Shown: positions 8,867 through 17,614 of the stretch, in pieces
How positions within the stretch are numbered: position 1 is the first letter of the stretch
Layout of the letters: every line of letters starts with the position of its first letter
From: Vibrio penaeicida
Lineage (GTDB): Bacteria > Pseudomonadota > Gammaproteobacteria > Enterobacterales > Vibrionaceae
Direction: 5' to 3'
NCBI RefSeq assembly: GCF_030689305.1
Contig: NZ_JAUYVM010000005.1
Location: forward strand, 1-64,000
DNA: 64,000 nucleotides
The notes under the pieces: model-generated
The model's input: the letters and a program-made list of their open reading frames with translations, nothing else
Databases searched by the model: none
What the model was told of the DNA's origin: nothing
Program-made: the position numbers and the translations under genes

Positions 8867-9844
8867 TTAGGAGACTAAGGCTGTCTTAGCTAGATATTGG
8901 CCCCAATATTCGTTTGCCAATTTTTGTGCCTTTTCTTTGTCTCCATGAATCGCAAACAGCGCTGACACTAGCGTCGCGACAACGCTGTGCGACATCAATT
9001 CAAGTTCAGCAGGTGCCGTTCCAAGCACACAATTTTCCGCGACTTTGACGCTCTGAGAAGCGCTTTCTTCCCAATAGACGGGCTCGACTTTTCCGTGGTC
9101 GCACACCCAAACGGTTTGGCTCACTTTTGGGTTGAATTCGGTTTCACCCGATGTCCCTTTAAACGACAGTACACGCCTAGATTCAGCGCAAACTTTTTGT
9201 TCTACTTTGGCGTGCAGCTCCTGAAAACCTGGGTGAAAGCTGCCTCTTAGCCCATAAGGTAATTGACCCGGGTTAAGCGCTCGCACTACCGTATTGATTG
9301 GTGTTCTTACGCCATATCGCGCGTTCCAACTTAGTAACGTTACTATTTTGGGCTGAAAAGTTTCTAATGGCAGGTATGCGATGCCCTCGGATTGAATGAC
9401 TTTTTCTGCGTGCTCCAAACTCTCTGCTTTAACAATGCCGATCGCGTCTAGAGACTGCTCGGCGTGATTTTTTGTTAAGTGTCTTTGCGCGTGACCGTGC
9501 AATAGAATCTTGTGACCGTTATCCGCCAAAATTTTAGCCGCGACCAAATGCCAAGCTCTGTCGGTCGTTTTGTTCTCGTGAACGCGCTTTCCGGCATACA
9601 AGGGCCAATCCAAATCCGCTTTGATAGGTTCAAAGCCTTCATGAAACGCACGGACAAAACCTGCTATTTCTTCCGGCGTTTCGTTGTTCACCCGCATCAA
9701 TACTAATGCCATCGCCAGTTGGTCGTCGGCAACTTGCCCATCAAACCATCCTCTCAACAAATCGAACGATTCTTGTTCAGTGAGCGGTCTTCTTCCACGC
9801 TCGCCTTTCCCGAGAGCCTTAATACACTGAATAGCGATAGACAT
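8867..9844 (-). CDS. YbiB/TrpD2-like glycosyl transferase family protein
   Basis: A 325-aa protein with the anthranilate phosphoribosyltransferase-like fold (TrpD2/YbiB group): N-terminal helical domain (LTEQESFDLLRGWFDGQVADDQLAMALVLMRVNNETPEEIAGFVRAF is the glycosyl transferase family 3 N domain) followed by a Rossmann-like part. The TrpD phosphate loop (SGTGGD) is not seen, so anthranilate activity is unlikely; E. coli YbiB binds nucleic acid. It lies between cobA (40 nt) and the ANTAR gene (49 nt) on the same strand, so it is probably co-transcribed with nitrate genes. Its role there is unknown. Confidence 0.8.
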   Translation of the reverse strand: MSIAIQCIKALGKGERGRRPLTEQESFDLLRGWFDGQVADDQLAMALVLMRVNNETPEEIAGFVRAFHEGFEPIKADLDWPLYAGKRVHENKTTDRAWHLVAAKILADNGHKILLHGHAQRHLTKNHAEQSLDAIGIVKAESLEHAEKVIQSEGIAYLPLETFQPKIVTLLSWNARYGVRTPINTVVRALNPGQLPYGLRGSFHPGFQELHAKVEQKVCAESRRVLSFKGTSGETEFNPKVSQTVWVCDHGKVEPVYWEESASQSVKVAENCVLGTAPAELELMSHSVVATLVSALFAIHGDKEKAQKLANEYWGQYLAKTALVS

Positions 9845-9884
9845 TTACTGCATCCTTTTACTGCACCTTTTGACGAAGTGGTCA

Positions 9885-10754
9885 CTATACAGAAAACTCC
9901 ACGCTCTGTGATATCAAAGCTGAAATACTTGCTCTTATATTCACCACTTCGCCCAAGATCATCAGTGCAGGGCTAATGCCCTTTAATTTCTTGGCAGCAT
10001 CATTTAGTTGGTTCAGCGTTAGGGTATGAATGTTTTCTTCATCGCTGCATCCGTTGGTCACAATGGCGGCAGGCGTTTCTCCCTTTAATCCATTTTTAAT
10101 CAGCCCTTGCTGGATCTCGTTTGCTTTTTCTAACCCCATGTAAAAAACCAGCGTTTGCCCGCTATTCACCAAACCACTCCAAGCAGGTAAAGCGCCCGTC
10201 ACCACGTTCCCCGTAACTAGCGTGACGCTGCGCGAAACTTCTCGATGAGTCAGCGGAATCAGTGAACTGGCAGCACAGCCGATCGCAGCAGTAATGCCAG
10301 GTATCACTTCAAACGGGATCTGATATTTCGCTAATTCCAATGCTTCTTCACCACCCCGACCAAATATAAAAGGGTCGCCCCCCTTGAGCCTTACGACCTG
10401 TTTGCCTTCCTTGGCTAACCGGACGAGCAACGCGTTTATCGCTTCTTGCTTCATACTTGGATGACCGCAGCGTTTACCAACGTAAATGGTTTCCACATGT
10501 GGTCTGGCGAGCGTTAAAATGTCTTGGTTGATCAAGCGGTCATACACCAACACTTGGGCATCTTGAATGGCTTTAAATGCTTTGATGGTTAGCAATTCGG
10601 GGTCACTTGGACCGCACCCCACCAATTTAACTGTTCCCCCACCCTTTCCGTTTGTCTGATGCATTGTGGGTGCGCGCGCATCTAAGTTAACTTTCTTAAA
10701 CAGCAGAGGTCTGAATGAAGTCGATCTACAATCCGTTTGCATTACTTTTGTCAT
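9885..10754 (-). CDS. cobA: Uroporphyrinogen-III C-methyltransferase
   Basis: Transfers two methyl groups from SAM to uroporphyrinogen III, giving precorrin-2, the precursor of the siroheme needed by NirB. The 289-aa protein has the SUMT/TP-methylase signatures VGCGPSDPELLTIKA, the VRLKGGDPFIFGRGGEE block and IPGITAAIGCAA. About 30 extra N-terminal residues precede the domain, so the true start could be the internal ATG at codon 31. It follows nasA by 13 nt and serves the same operon. No precorrin-2 dehydrogenase/ferrochelatase domain is present, so that step must be supplied elsewhere. Confidence 0.93.
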   Translation of the reverse strand: MTKVMQTDCRSTSFRPLLFKKVNLDARAPTMHQTNGKGGGTVKLVGCGPSDPELLTIKAFKAIQDAQVLVYDRLINQDILTLARPHVETIYVGKRCGHPSMKQEAINALLVRLAKEGKQVVRLKGGDPFIFGRGGEEALELAKYQIPFEVIPGITAAIGCAASSLIPLTHREVSRSVTLVTGNVVTGALPAWSGLVNSGQTLVFYMGLEKANEIQQGLIKNGLKGETPAAIVTNGCSDEENIHTLTLNQLNDAAKKLKGISPALMILGEVVNIRASISALISQSVEFSV

Positions 10755-10767
10755 TCCAGAATATCCC

Positions 10768-13422
10768 CTACTTCATAAAAATTACGTTTTGTTCCAAAGC
10801 GTTATTGAGCTCGGGAATGCATGACCCACAGTTGGTTCCGCACTTAAGTACGGCCTGTAATTGGTGTAATGATTGAATGTTGTGTTGCTCAATCGCTTGC
10901 TGAATTTGAATATCTGACACCCTAAAACAGCTGCAAACCAAGGTGCCTCGCTCACGACCAGACAACCCTTGAGATAAGTTTCGAATATCAAGTGGCTTTC
11001 CTAACATCTCTGCGATTTCATTGGCATTCACAGGCATCGGTTTGTGGCTGATCACCGTTATCGCGTCTGTCACAAAGCATTTTTCTAACGGATCAAACCG
11101 TCCTGCGATTACGCACCAGCCTTGTGGTATGTCTAAAATCAGACATCCAGAAAGCGCCTGCATTAATGATGGTTTGGAATAAGAAGTTGAAGTGCAATAA
11201 CGCCAAACAACGCCCGTATCGAGCGTTTGCATTGACGAATAAATAGGATGATTCTGCACAATGGCATTCGGTTTGTTGTGATCACCATGGCGCTGAACAT
11301 GAGTGATGTAACTGCCCACTTTTGCGGGCATCAGAGATACGGGTTGAGATTTGAATGCAGGCTGCCCAGAAAGAGGATCAACCACAGATTCGAGTACTCG
11401 ATTTATTTGGCTTGCTGACTCGTCATGACCACTGTAGCAACCAGCCCAGTGCATACTCATAAACACTTGCTTGGCATTCAGCCCTTTATCCCATTTTGCT
11501 TTGGCGTAAACAATAGAACCTTCGGCAAGAGTTGGATGCTGAATTTTAACCAGTTCACCTTCACTAACGCCTAGCATTTCACCGCTCAGTGAGTTGAGAT
11601 ACAAGGTAGGTTCTGGATCGAGTTCTGAAAGATGCTCGATGTGCCCTGTTCGCGTCATCGTATGCCATTGGTCTCGGTGACGCCCCGTATTCAGCCACCA
11701 TGTTGGATCGGTTTTATCCGATTCATTGGGCTTGGTCACCAAGAAGTTGGCTCTGCCAGAAGCCGTGCTAAACCGACCATTACGGTAAGGGGCGGAATCT
11801 TCATTTAAAGGCCATCGAGCTGGCGTCCAGTGTTGATACTCATCATCTGATATGTCTGCCAATTCTGATATATCCAGCAGAAGCGGCGATTCGTGATTTA
11901 TGGATGTCATTCGTGCGTATTCTCGAAATACATCGGCTTCAGACTCAAAATCAAACCCGCTTTCTATGCCCATTTTTTCGCACAATGCCCGACCTACCGC
12001 ACTGATGGTTTCCCAATCGGCTTTGGCTTCACCCGGCGGTGCCATAAAACGGCGCTGACGCGACATGCATCGCTCGGAGTTTGTCACCATGCCTTGCTTT
12101 TCGCCCCATCCAGCCGCGGGAAGCAATACATCAGCGTATTGAGCAGTATCGCTGTCTGGCGTAATGTCGGAGACAATCACCATGTCACACTGAGCGAGTG
12201 CACGGCGCACTTTGTCGGCATTCGGCATGGAAACCACTGGGTTTGTAGCCATGACCCAAATGACTTTCACCTCCCCTTTTTCCACCGCGTCGAACAAATC
12301 CACGGCTTTCAAACCCGGTTTGGTTGCGATGTTTGGCGCCCCCCAAAACTGAGCCACTTTTTCAATCGAATCATCATCAAAGCCTCGATGCACGGCCAAC
12401 ATATTCGCTAGACCACCCACTTCTCTCCCGCCCATAGCGTTGGGTTGCCCAGTTATTGAAAAAGGTCCGCTGCCCGCTTTACCTATTTTTCCGGTAAGTA
12501 AGTGGGCGTTTATAATGCTATTGGCCTTATCGACGCCTTCACTCGACTGATTGATTCCTTGGCAAAATACAGTAATTGCGGTGGGAGACAGTGCGAACCA
12601 TTGGTAGAAAGTACGTAATGGTCCTACATCCAGCCCTAATGTTTGCGCGACGTTGCGAAGTTCATATTCAGGCGTGGTAACAAGTTGAGACAGCGATTCA
12701 AAACCACTGGTGTGATGCTCAATAAAGCGCTCGTCCATATGCCCGTTTTCAATACAAAAACGAATCAAGCCGTTATAAAGCACGATGTCGCCATCGTTTT
12801 CTAATGCCAAGTGTAAATCAGCTTGTTCCGCAGTGACGGTTTTACGAGGGTCTAGAACCACTAAACGTAAATGCGGGTTTTGTTCTCGTGCTTGCTGGAT
12901 CTGACGAAAAATCACAGGATGAGTCCATGCGGTATTCGCTCCAGTTATGACAATCAGATCAGTTTTAAGTAGGTCGTCGTAGTTAACGGGTACGACATCT
13001 TCGCCAAACGCACGAATATGTGCGGCCACCGCCGACGACATACACAACCGTGAGTTGGTATCAATATTGGCGCTCCCGACATACCCCTTCATCAATTTAT
13101 TGGCGACATAGTAATCTTCGGTGAGTATTTGCCCTGAAACATACATGGCTACGGAGTTTGGTCCGTACTTTTCTATTGTGTCTTTCAGGTTATCTGAAAT
13201 GGTATCTATCGCCCGCTGCCAAGTTACCGTTTCGCCCTTAATTCGGGGATAAAGTAGCCGCGATGGCATATTCAAACTTTCTTTCAGAGCCGCGCCTTTT
13301 ACGCATAACGCGCCTTTGTTGGCTGGGTGCTTTTCATCACCTTTGATTTGACCTTCAGCAACGCTTACACTGCACCCAACCCCACAGTAAGGGCAGGTAG
13401 ATTGTATTTCACATTTCGACAT
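10768..13422 (-). CDS. nasA: Assimilatory nitrate reductase catalytic subunit NasA
   Basis: Cytoplasmic molybdopterin (bis-MGD) enzyme reducing nitrate to nitrite. From the chosen ATG 13422 (884 aa, AGGGAAG upstream) it opens with the 4Fe-4S ligand set CPYCGVGCSV...GALC, then the molybdopterin oxidoreductase domain and a C-terminal dinucleotide-binding domain. A BFD-like [2Fe-2S] module ends the protein (CSCFRV...CGTNCGSC, about residues 820-870), as in Klebsiella-type NasA. An upstream in-frame extension of 49 codons covers the leader hairpins and is not coding. No NasC-type electron donor lies beside it. Controlled by a sigma-54-like promoter and ANTAR leader. Confidence 0.94.
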   Translation of the reverse strand: MSKCEIQSTCPYCGVGCSVSVAEGQIKGDEKHPANKGALCVKGAALKESLNMPSRLLYPRIKGETVTWQRAIDTISDNLKDTIEKYGPNSVAMYVSGQILTEDYYVANKLMKGYVGSANIDTNSRLCMSSAVAAHIRAFGEDVVPVNYDDLLKTDLIVITGANTAWTHPVIFRQIQQAREQNPHLRLVVLDPRKTVTAEQADLHLALENDGDIVLYNGLIRFCIENGHMDERFIEHHTSGFESLSQLVTTPEYELRNVAQTLGLDVGPLRTFYQWFALSPTAITVFCQGINQSSEGVDKANSIINAHLLTGKIGKAGSGPFSITGQPNAMGGREVGGLANMLAVHRGFDDDSIEKVAQFWGAPNIATKPGLKAVDLFDAVEKGEVKVIWVMATNPVVSMPNADKVRRALAQCDMVIVSDITPDSDTAQYADVLLPAAGWGEKQGMVTNSERCMSRQRRFMAPPGEAKADWETISAVGRALCEKMGIESGFDFESEADVFREYARMTSINHESPLLLDISELADISDDEYQHWTPARWPLNEDSAPYRNGRFSTASGRANFLVTKPNESDKTDPTWWLNTGRHRDQWHTMTRTGHIEHLSELDPEPTLYLNSLSGEMLGVSEGELVKIQHPTLAEGSIVYAKAKWDKGLNAKQVFMSMHWAGCYSGHDESASQINRVLESVVDPLSGQPAFKSQPVSLMPAKVGSYITHVQRHGDHNKPNAIVQNHPIYSSMQTLDTGVVWRYCTSTSYSKPSLMQALSGCLILDIPQGWCVIAGRFDPLEKCFVTDAITVISHKPMPVNANEIAEMLGKPLDIRNLSQGLSGRERGTLVCSCFRVSDIQIQQAIEQHNIQSLHQLQAVLKCGTNCGSCIPELNNALEQNVIFMK

Positions 13423-13490
13423 GCAGACTTCCCTTGGCAGATTATGCTCCGTAACCTTGTTAACCTCGCCTATCGAGGTTGCTTGGATAC

Positions 13491-13538
13491 AAAAAAAGGC
13501 ACCCAACCAGCGAAAGCTGGAAAGGCACCATTGCCTTT
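13491..13538 (-). promoter_or_regulatory. nasA leader: ANTAR hexaloop hairpin overlapping an alternative terminator
   Basis: On the minus strand, AAAGGC-AATGGT-GCCTTT (13538-13521) is a 6-bp hairpin whose hexaloop has A1 and G4, the ANTAR target rule. It abuts a second hairpin CCAGC-TTTC-GCTGG (13520-13507). The 5' arm AAAGGCA can instead pair with TGCCTTT (13501-13495), which runs into seven T, forming a terminator that contains the second hairpin. The two folds are mutually exclusive, as expected of antitermination. A further hairpin, AACCTCG/CGAGGTT, lies at 13462-13480 before the ribosome site. Confidence 0.72.
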
Positions 13539-13615
13539 GACGTTGTTTTGAATTTTGAACCCAAGACACTCATATCACATCGCTTCCGTACGCTTATATG
13601 AGGTAAAAAGACAAG

Positions 13616-13632
13616 AGCAAAGAATGAGCCAA
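13616..13632 (-). promoter_or_regulatory. Sigma-54-like promoter of nasA
   Basis: The minus strand reads TTGGCTCATTCTTTGCT, with the invariant GG-N10-GC and a full TTGCT -12 half; it differs from TGGCACG only at two -24 positions. The start would be near 13605, about 65 nt before the ANTAR-type hairpin. Confidence 0.68.
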
Positions 13633-13688
13633 AAGATAATCTACATATAATTCAATACATTAATAAAACCACCTTACACCGAGTTGCA

Positions 13689-14435
13689 CTACTTCTGAGC
13701 AATTCCACCCAATATAGTGCGGATGCCTTCAGCCCGAATGCGATTCACATTCCGATTCATTAGATGACGCAAAACATAGCGAAACAGGATGCGTTTTACT
13801 CCTTTCAGGTTACTCCCTTTTTTGGCATAAAAGGCATCAGGGTGAGTGTAAACGCCAAAGTCATCGATAATGCCTTCTCGCTGAATATAGGTGTTCCCAC
13901 CATTCCAATCATTTTCCGGATTTTGTAAGCATGAAGTCGCAATTCCATAACCACGAAAGGCATCACATTGGTCTGAGAATCGTTGCTGCACCCGAGAAAG
14001 GTAATCACTGTCGATGATATAGCCTTCAACCTCCCGCCATTGATCCCCATACCAAATTTCAACCCAGCTATGGATGATTCTTTTTGGCGCCGCCACAAAC
14101 AGGTAAGCCGGAATCGCCCCTTTTTGAAGTTGGTTGTCGATAGTAAACCCATGAAAACGAGCGTGAACCCCCACCGCGCGGAGCAGTGCTATCAACAAAG
14201 TGCCTTTAGTATTGCATTGCCCATACCCATCTTTCAGAATTTGGCTTGCTGGGATCGTATCGTCGAAGTTATAGCCGAAGAGAATGTCGTCACGGACAAA
14301 GTTGTATATGGCTTTTATCGCGCGAAAAGGAGGTAGCGCACGCCAACCCTTTCGCTCAATTAGGGATTGGATGGAAGGGTGCTCAAAATCCACCATAGGG
14401 CTAGATACAAGATATTGGTTGAAATCGTTATTCAT
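13689..14435 (-). CDS. Transglutaminase-like domain protein
   Basis: A 248-aa cytoplasmic protein of the transglutaminase-like cysteine peptidase superfamily. The catalytic cysteine is in DGYGQCNTKGTLLIALLRAVG, the histidine in IIHSWVEIWYG, and an acidic third residue follows (REVEGYIID). No signal peptide is seen. A perfect AGGAGGTAAT ribosome site precedes the ATG. It ends upstream of the nasA promoter on the same strand but is separated from nasA by 266 nt, so it is not part of the nitrate unit. The substrate is unknown; such proteins include amidases and peptidases. Confidence 0.82.
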   Translation of the reverse strand: MNNDFNQYLVSSPMVDFEHPSIQSLIERKGWRALPPFRAIKAIYNFVRDDILFGYNFDDTIPASQILKDGYGQCNTKGTLLIALLRAVGVHARFHGFTIDNQLQKGAIPAYLFVAAPKRIIHSWVEIWYGDQWREVEGYIIDSDYLSRVQQRFSDQCDAFRGYGIATSCLQNPENDWNGGNTYIQREGIIDDFGVYTHPDAFYAKKGSNLKGVKRILFRYVLRHLMNRNVNRIRAEGIRTILGGIAQK

Positions 14436-14527
14436 ATTACCTCCTGCGATTTAGAGGTCTCAGATTACGAGATCAGCCAGAAAAGAAATTGAATAAACTG
14501 GCTATATAAACTGGTTATATAAACTAC

Positions 14528-15268
14528 CTAATGCTGCTCAAAGAGCTTTATGGCTTCGCGAATAGTCAGCCCAAAGTGTTGTTTAAACGTTCGGCTCAGA
14601 TGAGCGCTGTCGGCAAATCCTGACATATAGGCAGACTCGGTCGCACTCTTCCCTGAATTCAACATACCAATGGCACAAAGCAGACGACGCCAAAGCAAGT
14701 AAGGTCGCCATGCGATCCCCATATTTTCTTTAAACACATGTAGGAACCGGCTCTCGGATAAAGCGACCTCTTCGGCAACATCACTCGCTCGCCAATGATC
14801 TGGCTTTACGCACACTTGCCCAAAACACTGGTTCAGCCGTTCCAATAAATCCTGTATTCGGCTGTCGAGCTGAACATACTCCGTTTCCATTGGAATTCGA
14901 TACCTACTGAGATGAGGCGATTGTTTTTCGATCCACTCTGACACAAAATCAAACTGTTGATTTATATCGACATCACACGACAACGCCTTCACAGATACGC
15001 AAGTGTCTCCATTGAGTCGTTCCAGAAAGATCTCCCCCAATGTCGACTCAGGTTCAACCAGCCAAACCCACCCAGACTCCATATCGAGTTGGTGCATAAC
15101 ACTAGGGGCTAATAGTGAAGCGCCACTGAACGTAGCGCCTTCGATAGCCAGCTCCGCACTTCCATTGGGGATAGTAAGCTGAATCGCATGGTGGCGGTGG
15201 CTACCCGCTTCTAACATTAGGCTATAGCAGGCAAATAAGCCCGGTTGAAGCCGAAAATTAGCTGGCAT
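14528..15268 (-). CDS. AraC-family transcriptional regulator
   Basis: A 246-aa DNA-binding regulator. The C-terminal about 100 residues hold two helix-turn-helix motifs of the AraC type (SDVAEEVALSESRFLHVFKENMG and ESAYMSGFADSAHLSRTFKQHFG). The N-terminal half is an uncharacterised effector domain. Its start overlaps the end of the upstream LysE gene by 11 nt, so the two are co-transcribed; it probably controls that exporter. Confidence 0.9.
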   Translation of the reverse strand: MPANFRLQPGLFACYSLMLEAGSHRHHAIQLTIPNGSAELAIEGATFSGASLLAPSVMHQLDMESGWVWLVEPESTLGEIFLERLNGDTCVSVKALSCDVDINQQFDFVSEWIEKQSPHLSRYRIPMETEYVQLDSRIQDLLERLNQCFGQVCVKPDHWRASDVAEEVALSESRFLHVFKENMGIAWRPYLLWRRLLCAIGMLNSGKSATESAYMSGFADSAHLSRTFKQHFGLTIREAIKLFEQH

Positions 15269-15899
15269 TCGACGTAATCATTAACTTGATGCCGAAGTAA
15301 CCAAACAGCGAACCTGCTGCGCGTTTTGTCCAGCGGATAATGGTTTCGCTTTGCTGTACTTTTTTGCTGACTTTTGCAGAGCTCCAAGAAAGGAACAGCA
15401 ACCAGAACATGCCGTTAACGTTAAATACAACGCCAAGTATCAAAAAGGCTAACGCTTTGCTGTCGCTTTCAGCAGAAATAAATTGAGGAACAAAAGCGAG
15501 GAAAAACAGCGCCACCTTAGGGTTAAGAACGTTGGTAAGAAAGCCTTGTAGAAAAATATTCTTTAAAGGGGCTTTATTCAGTTTTGCTGGTGCGTCTGAG
15601 TTGGAATTAGAAGGCTTAGAAAACAGCAACATTGCCGCCATACAAAGAAGATATAAACCACCTATAATTTTGACGACCGTAAATGCCATAGCCGAGGTGG
15701 CTAAAACAGCGGATAGACCAAATGCCGCTGCAAAAATGTGAAACAAAGTACCCGCACCAATACCTGCCCCAGCCACAACTCCCGCCTTCATCCCTTGTGT
15801 GGCACTTCTCCCCATCACATACAAAGAGTCGGGGCCAGGAATCAGATTAAGCGCTATTCCTGAAACAACAAACAGCCAAAAGTTTTCAATACCGAACAT
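15258..15899 (-). CDS. LysE/RhtB-family amino acid exporter
   Basis: A 213-aa inner-membrane exporter of the LysE superfamily. The family signature near the N-terminus is present (LIPGPDSLYVMGRSATQG), with six predicted hydrophobic segments. Members export amino acids or homoserine lactone-type compounds; the substrate is not determined by sequence. It is followed by an overlapping AraC gene, its likely regulator. Confidence 0.92.
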   Translation of the reverse strand: MFGIENFWLFVVSGIALNLIPGPDSLYVMGRSATQGMKAGVVAGAGIGAGTLFHIFAAAFGLSAVLATSAMAFTVVKIIGGLYLLCMAAMLLFSKPSNSNSDAPAKLNKAPLKNIFLQGFLTNVLNPKVALFFLAFVPQFISAESDSKALAFLILGVVFNVNGMFWLLFLSWSSAKVSKKVQQSETIIRWTKRAAGSLFGYFGIKLMITSNAS

Positions 15900-16220
15900 T
15901 CAAATTCCTTTTTTCGAGGTGGGTAAGAAAGGATTGTACGCTTCTAAAAGTAAATTGAATATTATCAAAAAGTATATTCGTAATAATAATTTATTATTCA
16001 TACACATAAGCGTGCTCAGCTATATTGTTCTAGCGATGAAATGGATGACCCCGATTCTCATGTCCACAATCATTGTTGTCGGTTACTTTTTGATAGTGAG
16101 AGCTTTTGTAACTCGCTGGTTGCGTATAAGAAAGTGAGAGATTCTAGAAATTTCACCGATCTCTTATACGCAAATTCGCCTTATGGGTTCGCACTTTGCG
16201 GTGGTTTGTAGTTAGACAAC
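15900..16220. other. Spacer between LysE and a membrane protein gene
   Basis: AT-rich spacer holding the LysE promoter region. An inverted repeat TGCGTATAAGA...TCTTATACGCA spans about 16121-16172 and could act as a transcription stop for either side. A 33-codon ORF (16036-16137, plus) with one hydrophobic stretch ends inside the left arm but lacks a ribosome site. Confidence 0.5.
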
Positions 16221-16847
16221 TTAAGAGTTTATGGATTTGCTCTCAAATCCCTCAAGAGCCTTATTAACGTGTTTCACAGATACCCACGCAACACCGTCGT
16301 TGAACATATAAGCCCCCATAAACACACAGGCAATACCTGTTAACAAAAATCCAAGATTGAAGTTTGTGGAAATTGAATACAGAAAAAGCAAAAAAGCAGC
16401 AAATCCAAAGATTGTAATTAGTGCTCCTAAAACCAAGTTGTATAAGCACATGACATTGTCCAAGGAAGATAACTTAACTCTGTAAGAAACATCGTTAATG
16501 TCACTGATATCTGGTAAAAGCTTTATCAGCTTAATTACATGACGGAATGACACTCTGTCACTTACTCTTCCATTTAAAATTAGTGCGGCTTTCAACATCG
16601 GGAGACCAAGCTTAACACCATGAATATTTCTAAAGTACTCAGTATCGAGCTCTTCTTTTAAATGCGCCCTAAGATCTTGGGATACATCTGGGTCAGCTAT
16701 AGCATTAGATATAGACACACCACGCTGCTTTTTACTCGATTGATAAAAGCTCACAATCTTAGGTAAATTGATTAACGTAGATATAGCAAGAAGAACAGAT
16801 AAAACGACATATTCCCCTTGCTGCAACAATTCTGCATACAAGTCCAT
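16221..16847 (-). CDS. Uncharacterised membrane protein
   Basis: A 208-aa protein I do not recognise. One hydrophobic segment lies near the N-terminus (about 13-30: VVLSVLLAISTLINLPKIV), a soluble loop of about 100 residues follows, and two further membrane segments occur at about 135-157 and 163-185. The first loop is charged and probably cytoplasmic. It stands alone on the minus strand between non-overlapping neighbours. No catalytic motif is visible. Confidence 0.65.
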   Translation of the reverse strand: MDLYAELLQQGEYVVLSVLLAISTLINLPKIVSFYQSSKKQRGVSISNAIADPDVSQDLRAHLKEELDTEYFRNIHGVKLGLPMLKAALILNGRVSDRVSFRHVIKLIKLLPDISDINDVSYRVKLSSLDNVMCLYNLVLGALITIFGFAAFLLFLYSISTNFNLGFLLTGIACVFMGAYMFNDGVAWVSVKHVNKALEGFESKSINS

Positions 16848-16950
16848 TATTCCCTCTACAATATTGATTCTATTTGATTCACGAGTACAGCAGGATAAAG
16901 TTGGTTCTTTGTCATAGCTACCTCAGCAACACACCCACAACACAAAACGT

Positions 16951-17277
16951 TTATCGAGTAAGGCGAACCCAAGCGACGACAGAACGATTTCCTTCGCACA
17001 CTTCTCTATCATGAAATGCTAAGTTTCCGTTTGTAGTAAACGCCGTTAATACCAGTGAAAACTTTCTATTTGCAACGGCTTCATTTGGACTTTTTACTCG
17101 ATAAAGGTTTGATCCACAGCCATTTCTTACCGAAGAATTAAACTCAAAAACCGTCGCATCGCTATCAAGCTGATATACGTAATTCACGTTACTTTTATGA
17201 ATATCTTTAGCTGCAAAGCTAAAACCAGAAACAGAAAGCAGTAAAGCGGACGTAATCAGAATTTTAAAAGATTTCAT
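16951..17277 (-). CDS. Small secreted protein of unknown function
   Basis: A 108-aa protein from ATG 17277, chosen because GGAG lies 7 nt upstream and a signal peptide begins there (SFKILITSALLLSVSGFSFA). The mature part (about 88 aa) has two cysteines (NGCGSNL and REVCEGN) that could form a disulfide. Periplasmic or secreted location is likely. No family is recognised. Confidence 0.65.
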   Translation of the reverse strand: MKSFKILITSALLLSVSGFSFAAKDIHKSNVNYVYQLDSDATVFEFNSSVRNGCGSNLYRVKSPNEAVANRKFSLVLTAFTTNGNLAFHDREVCEGNRSVVAWVRLTR

Positions 17278-17614
17278 TTCAATCTCCATGTTTAAACAAG
17301 AAATAAGCAACTCACACCATATCAAATAAAGGTTTTATTTTTCAAAAAGTTAAGATCATAATTTGTGATAAGAGTCTAATATATAACTCATTTTTACAAT
17401 CCGAGCTGATTAAAATGCATTGAAAGAAACACCCTCTTTCTTTAAAAATCACCTAACCTATCAATCTGCAATTCAAAATGCAGAACAGAGTAATCCTTCC
17501 CCAAACACACATAATCTAAATAGTAAATAACCCTTAAAATCAGTTCGTTAATGAATGGCACAAATAGTGCTTTATTGGGCTATCAGTGTTTAGAATATTC
17601 AAAAGGAAAGCTTG
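17278..17614. other. AT-rich divergent promoter region
   Basis: The spacer separates the small secreted protein (minus) from the glycosyltransferase (plus). It is AT-rich and should hold both promoters. Apart from AAAGGAAAG, the ribosome site of the glycosyltransferase, no defined motif is seen. Confidence 0.5.

Noticed and set aside
13423..13569. N-terminal extension of NasA
   Set aside because: The frame is open by chance across the leader hairpins; the conserved protein starts at ATG 13422 with a ribosome site.
16036..16137. 33-codon ORF with one membrane helix on the plus strand
   Set aside because: It has no ribosome binding site and its 3' end forms part of an inverted repeat, so coding is not supported.
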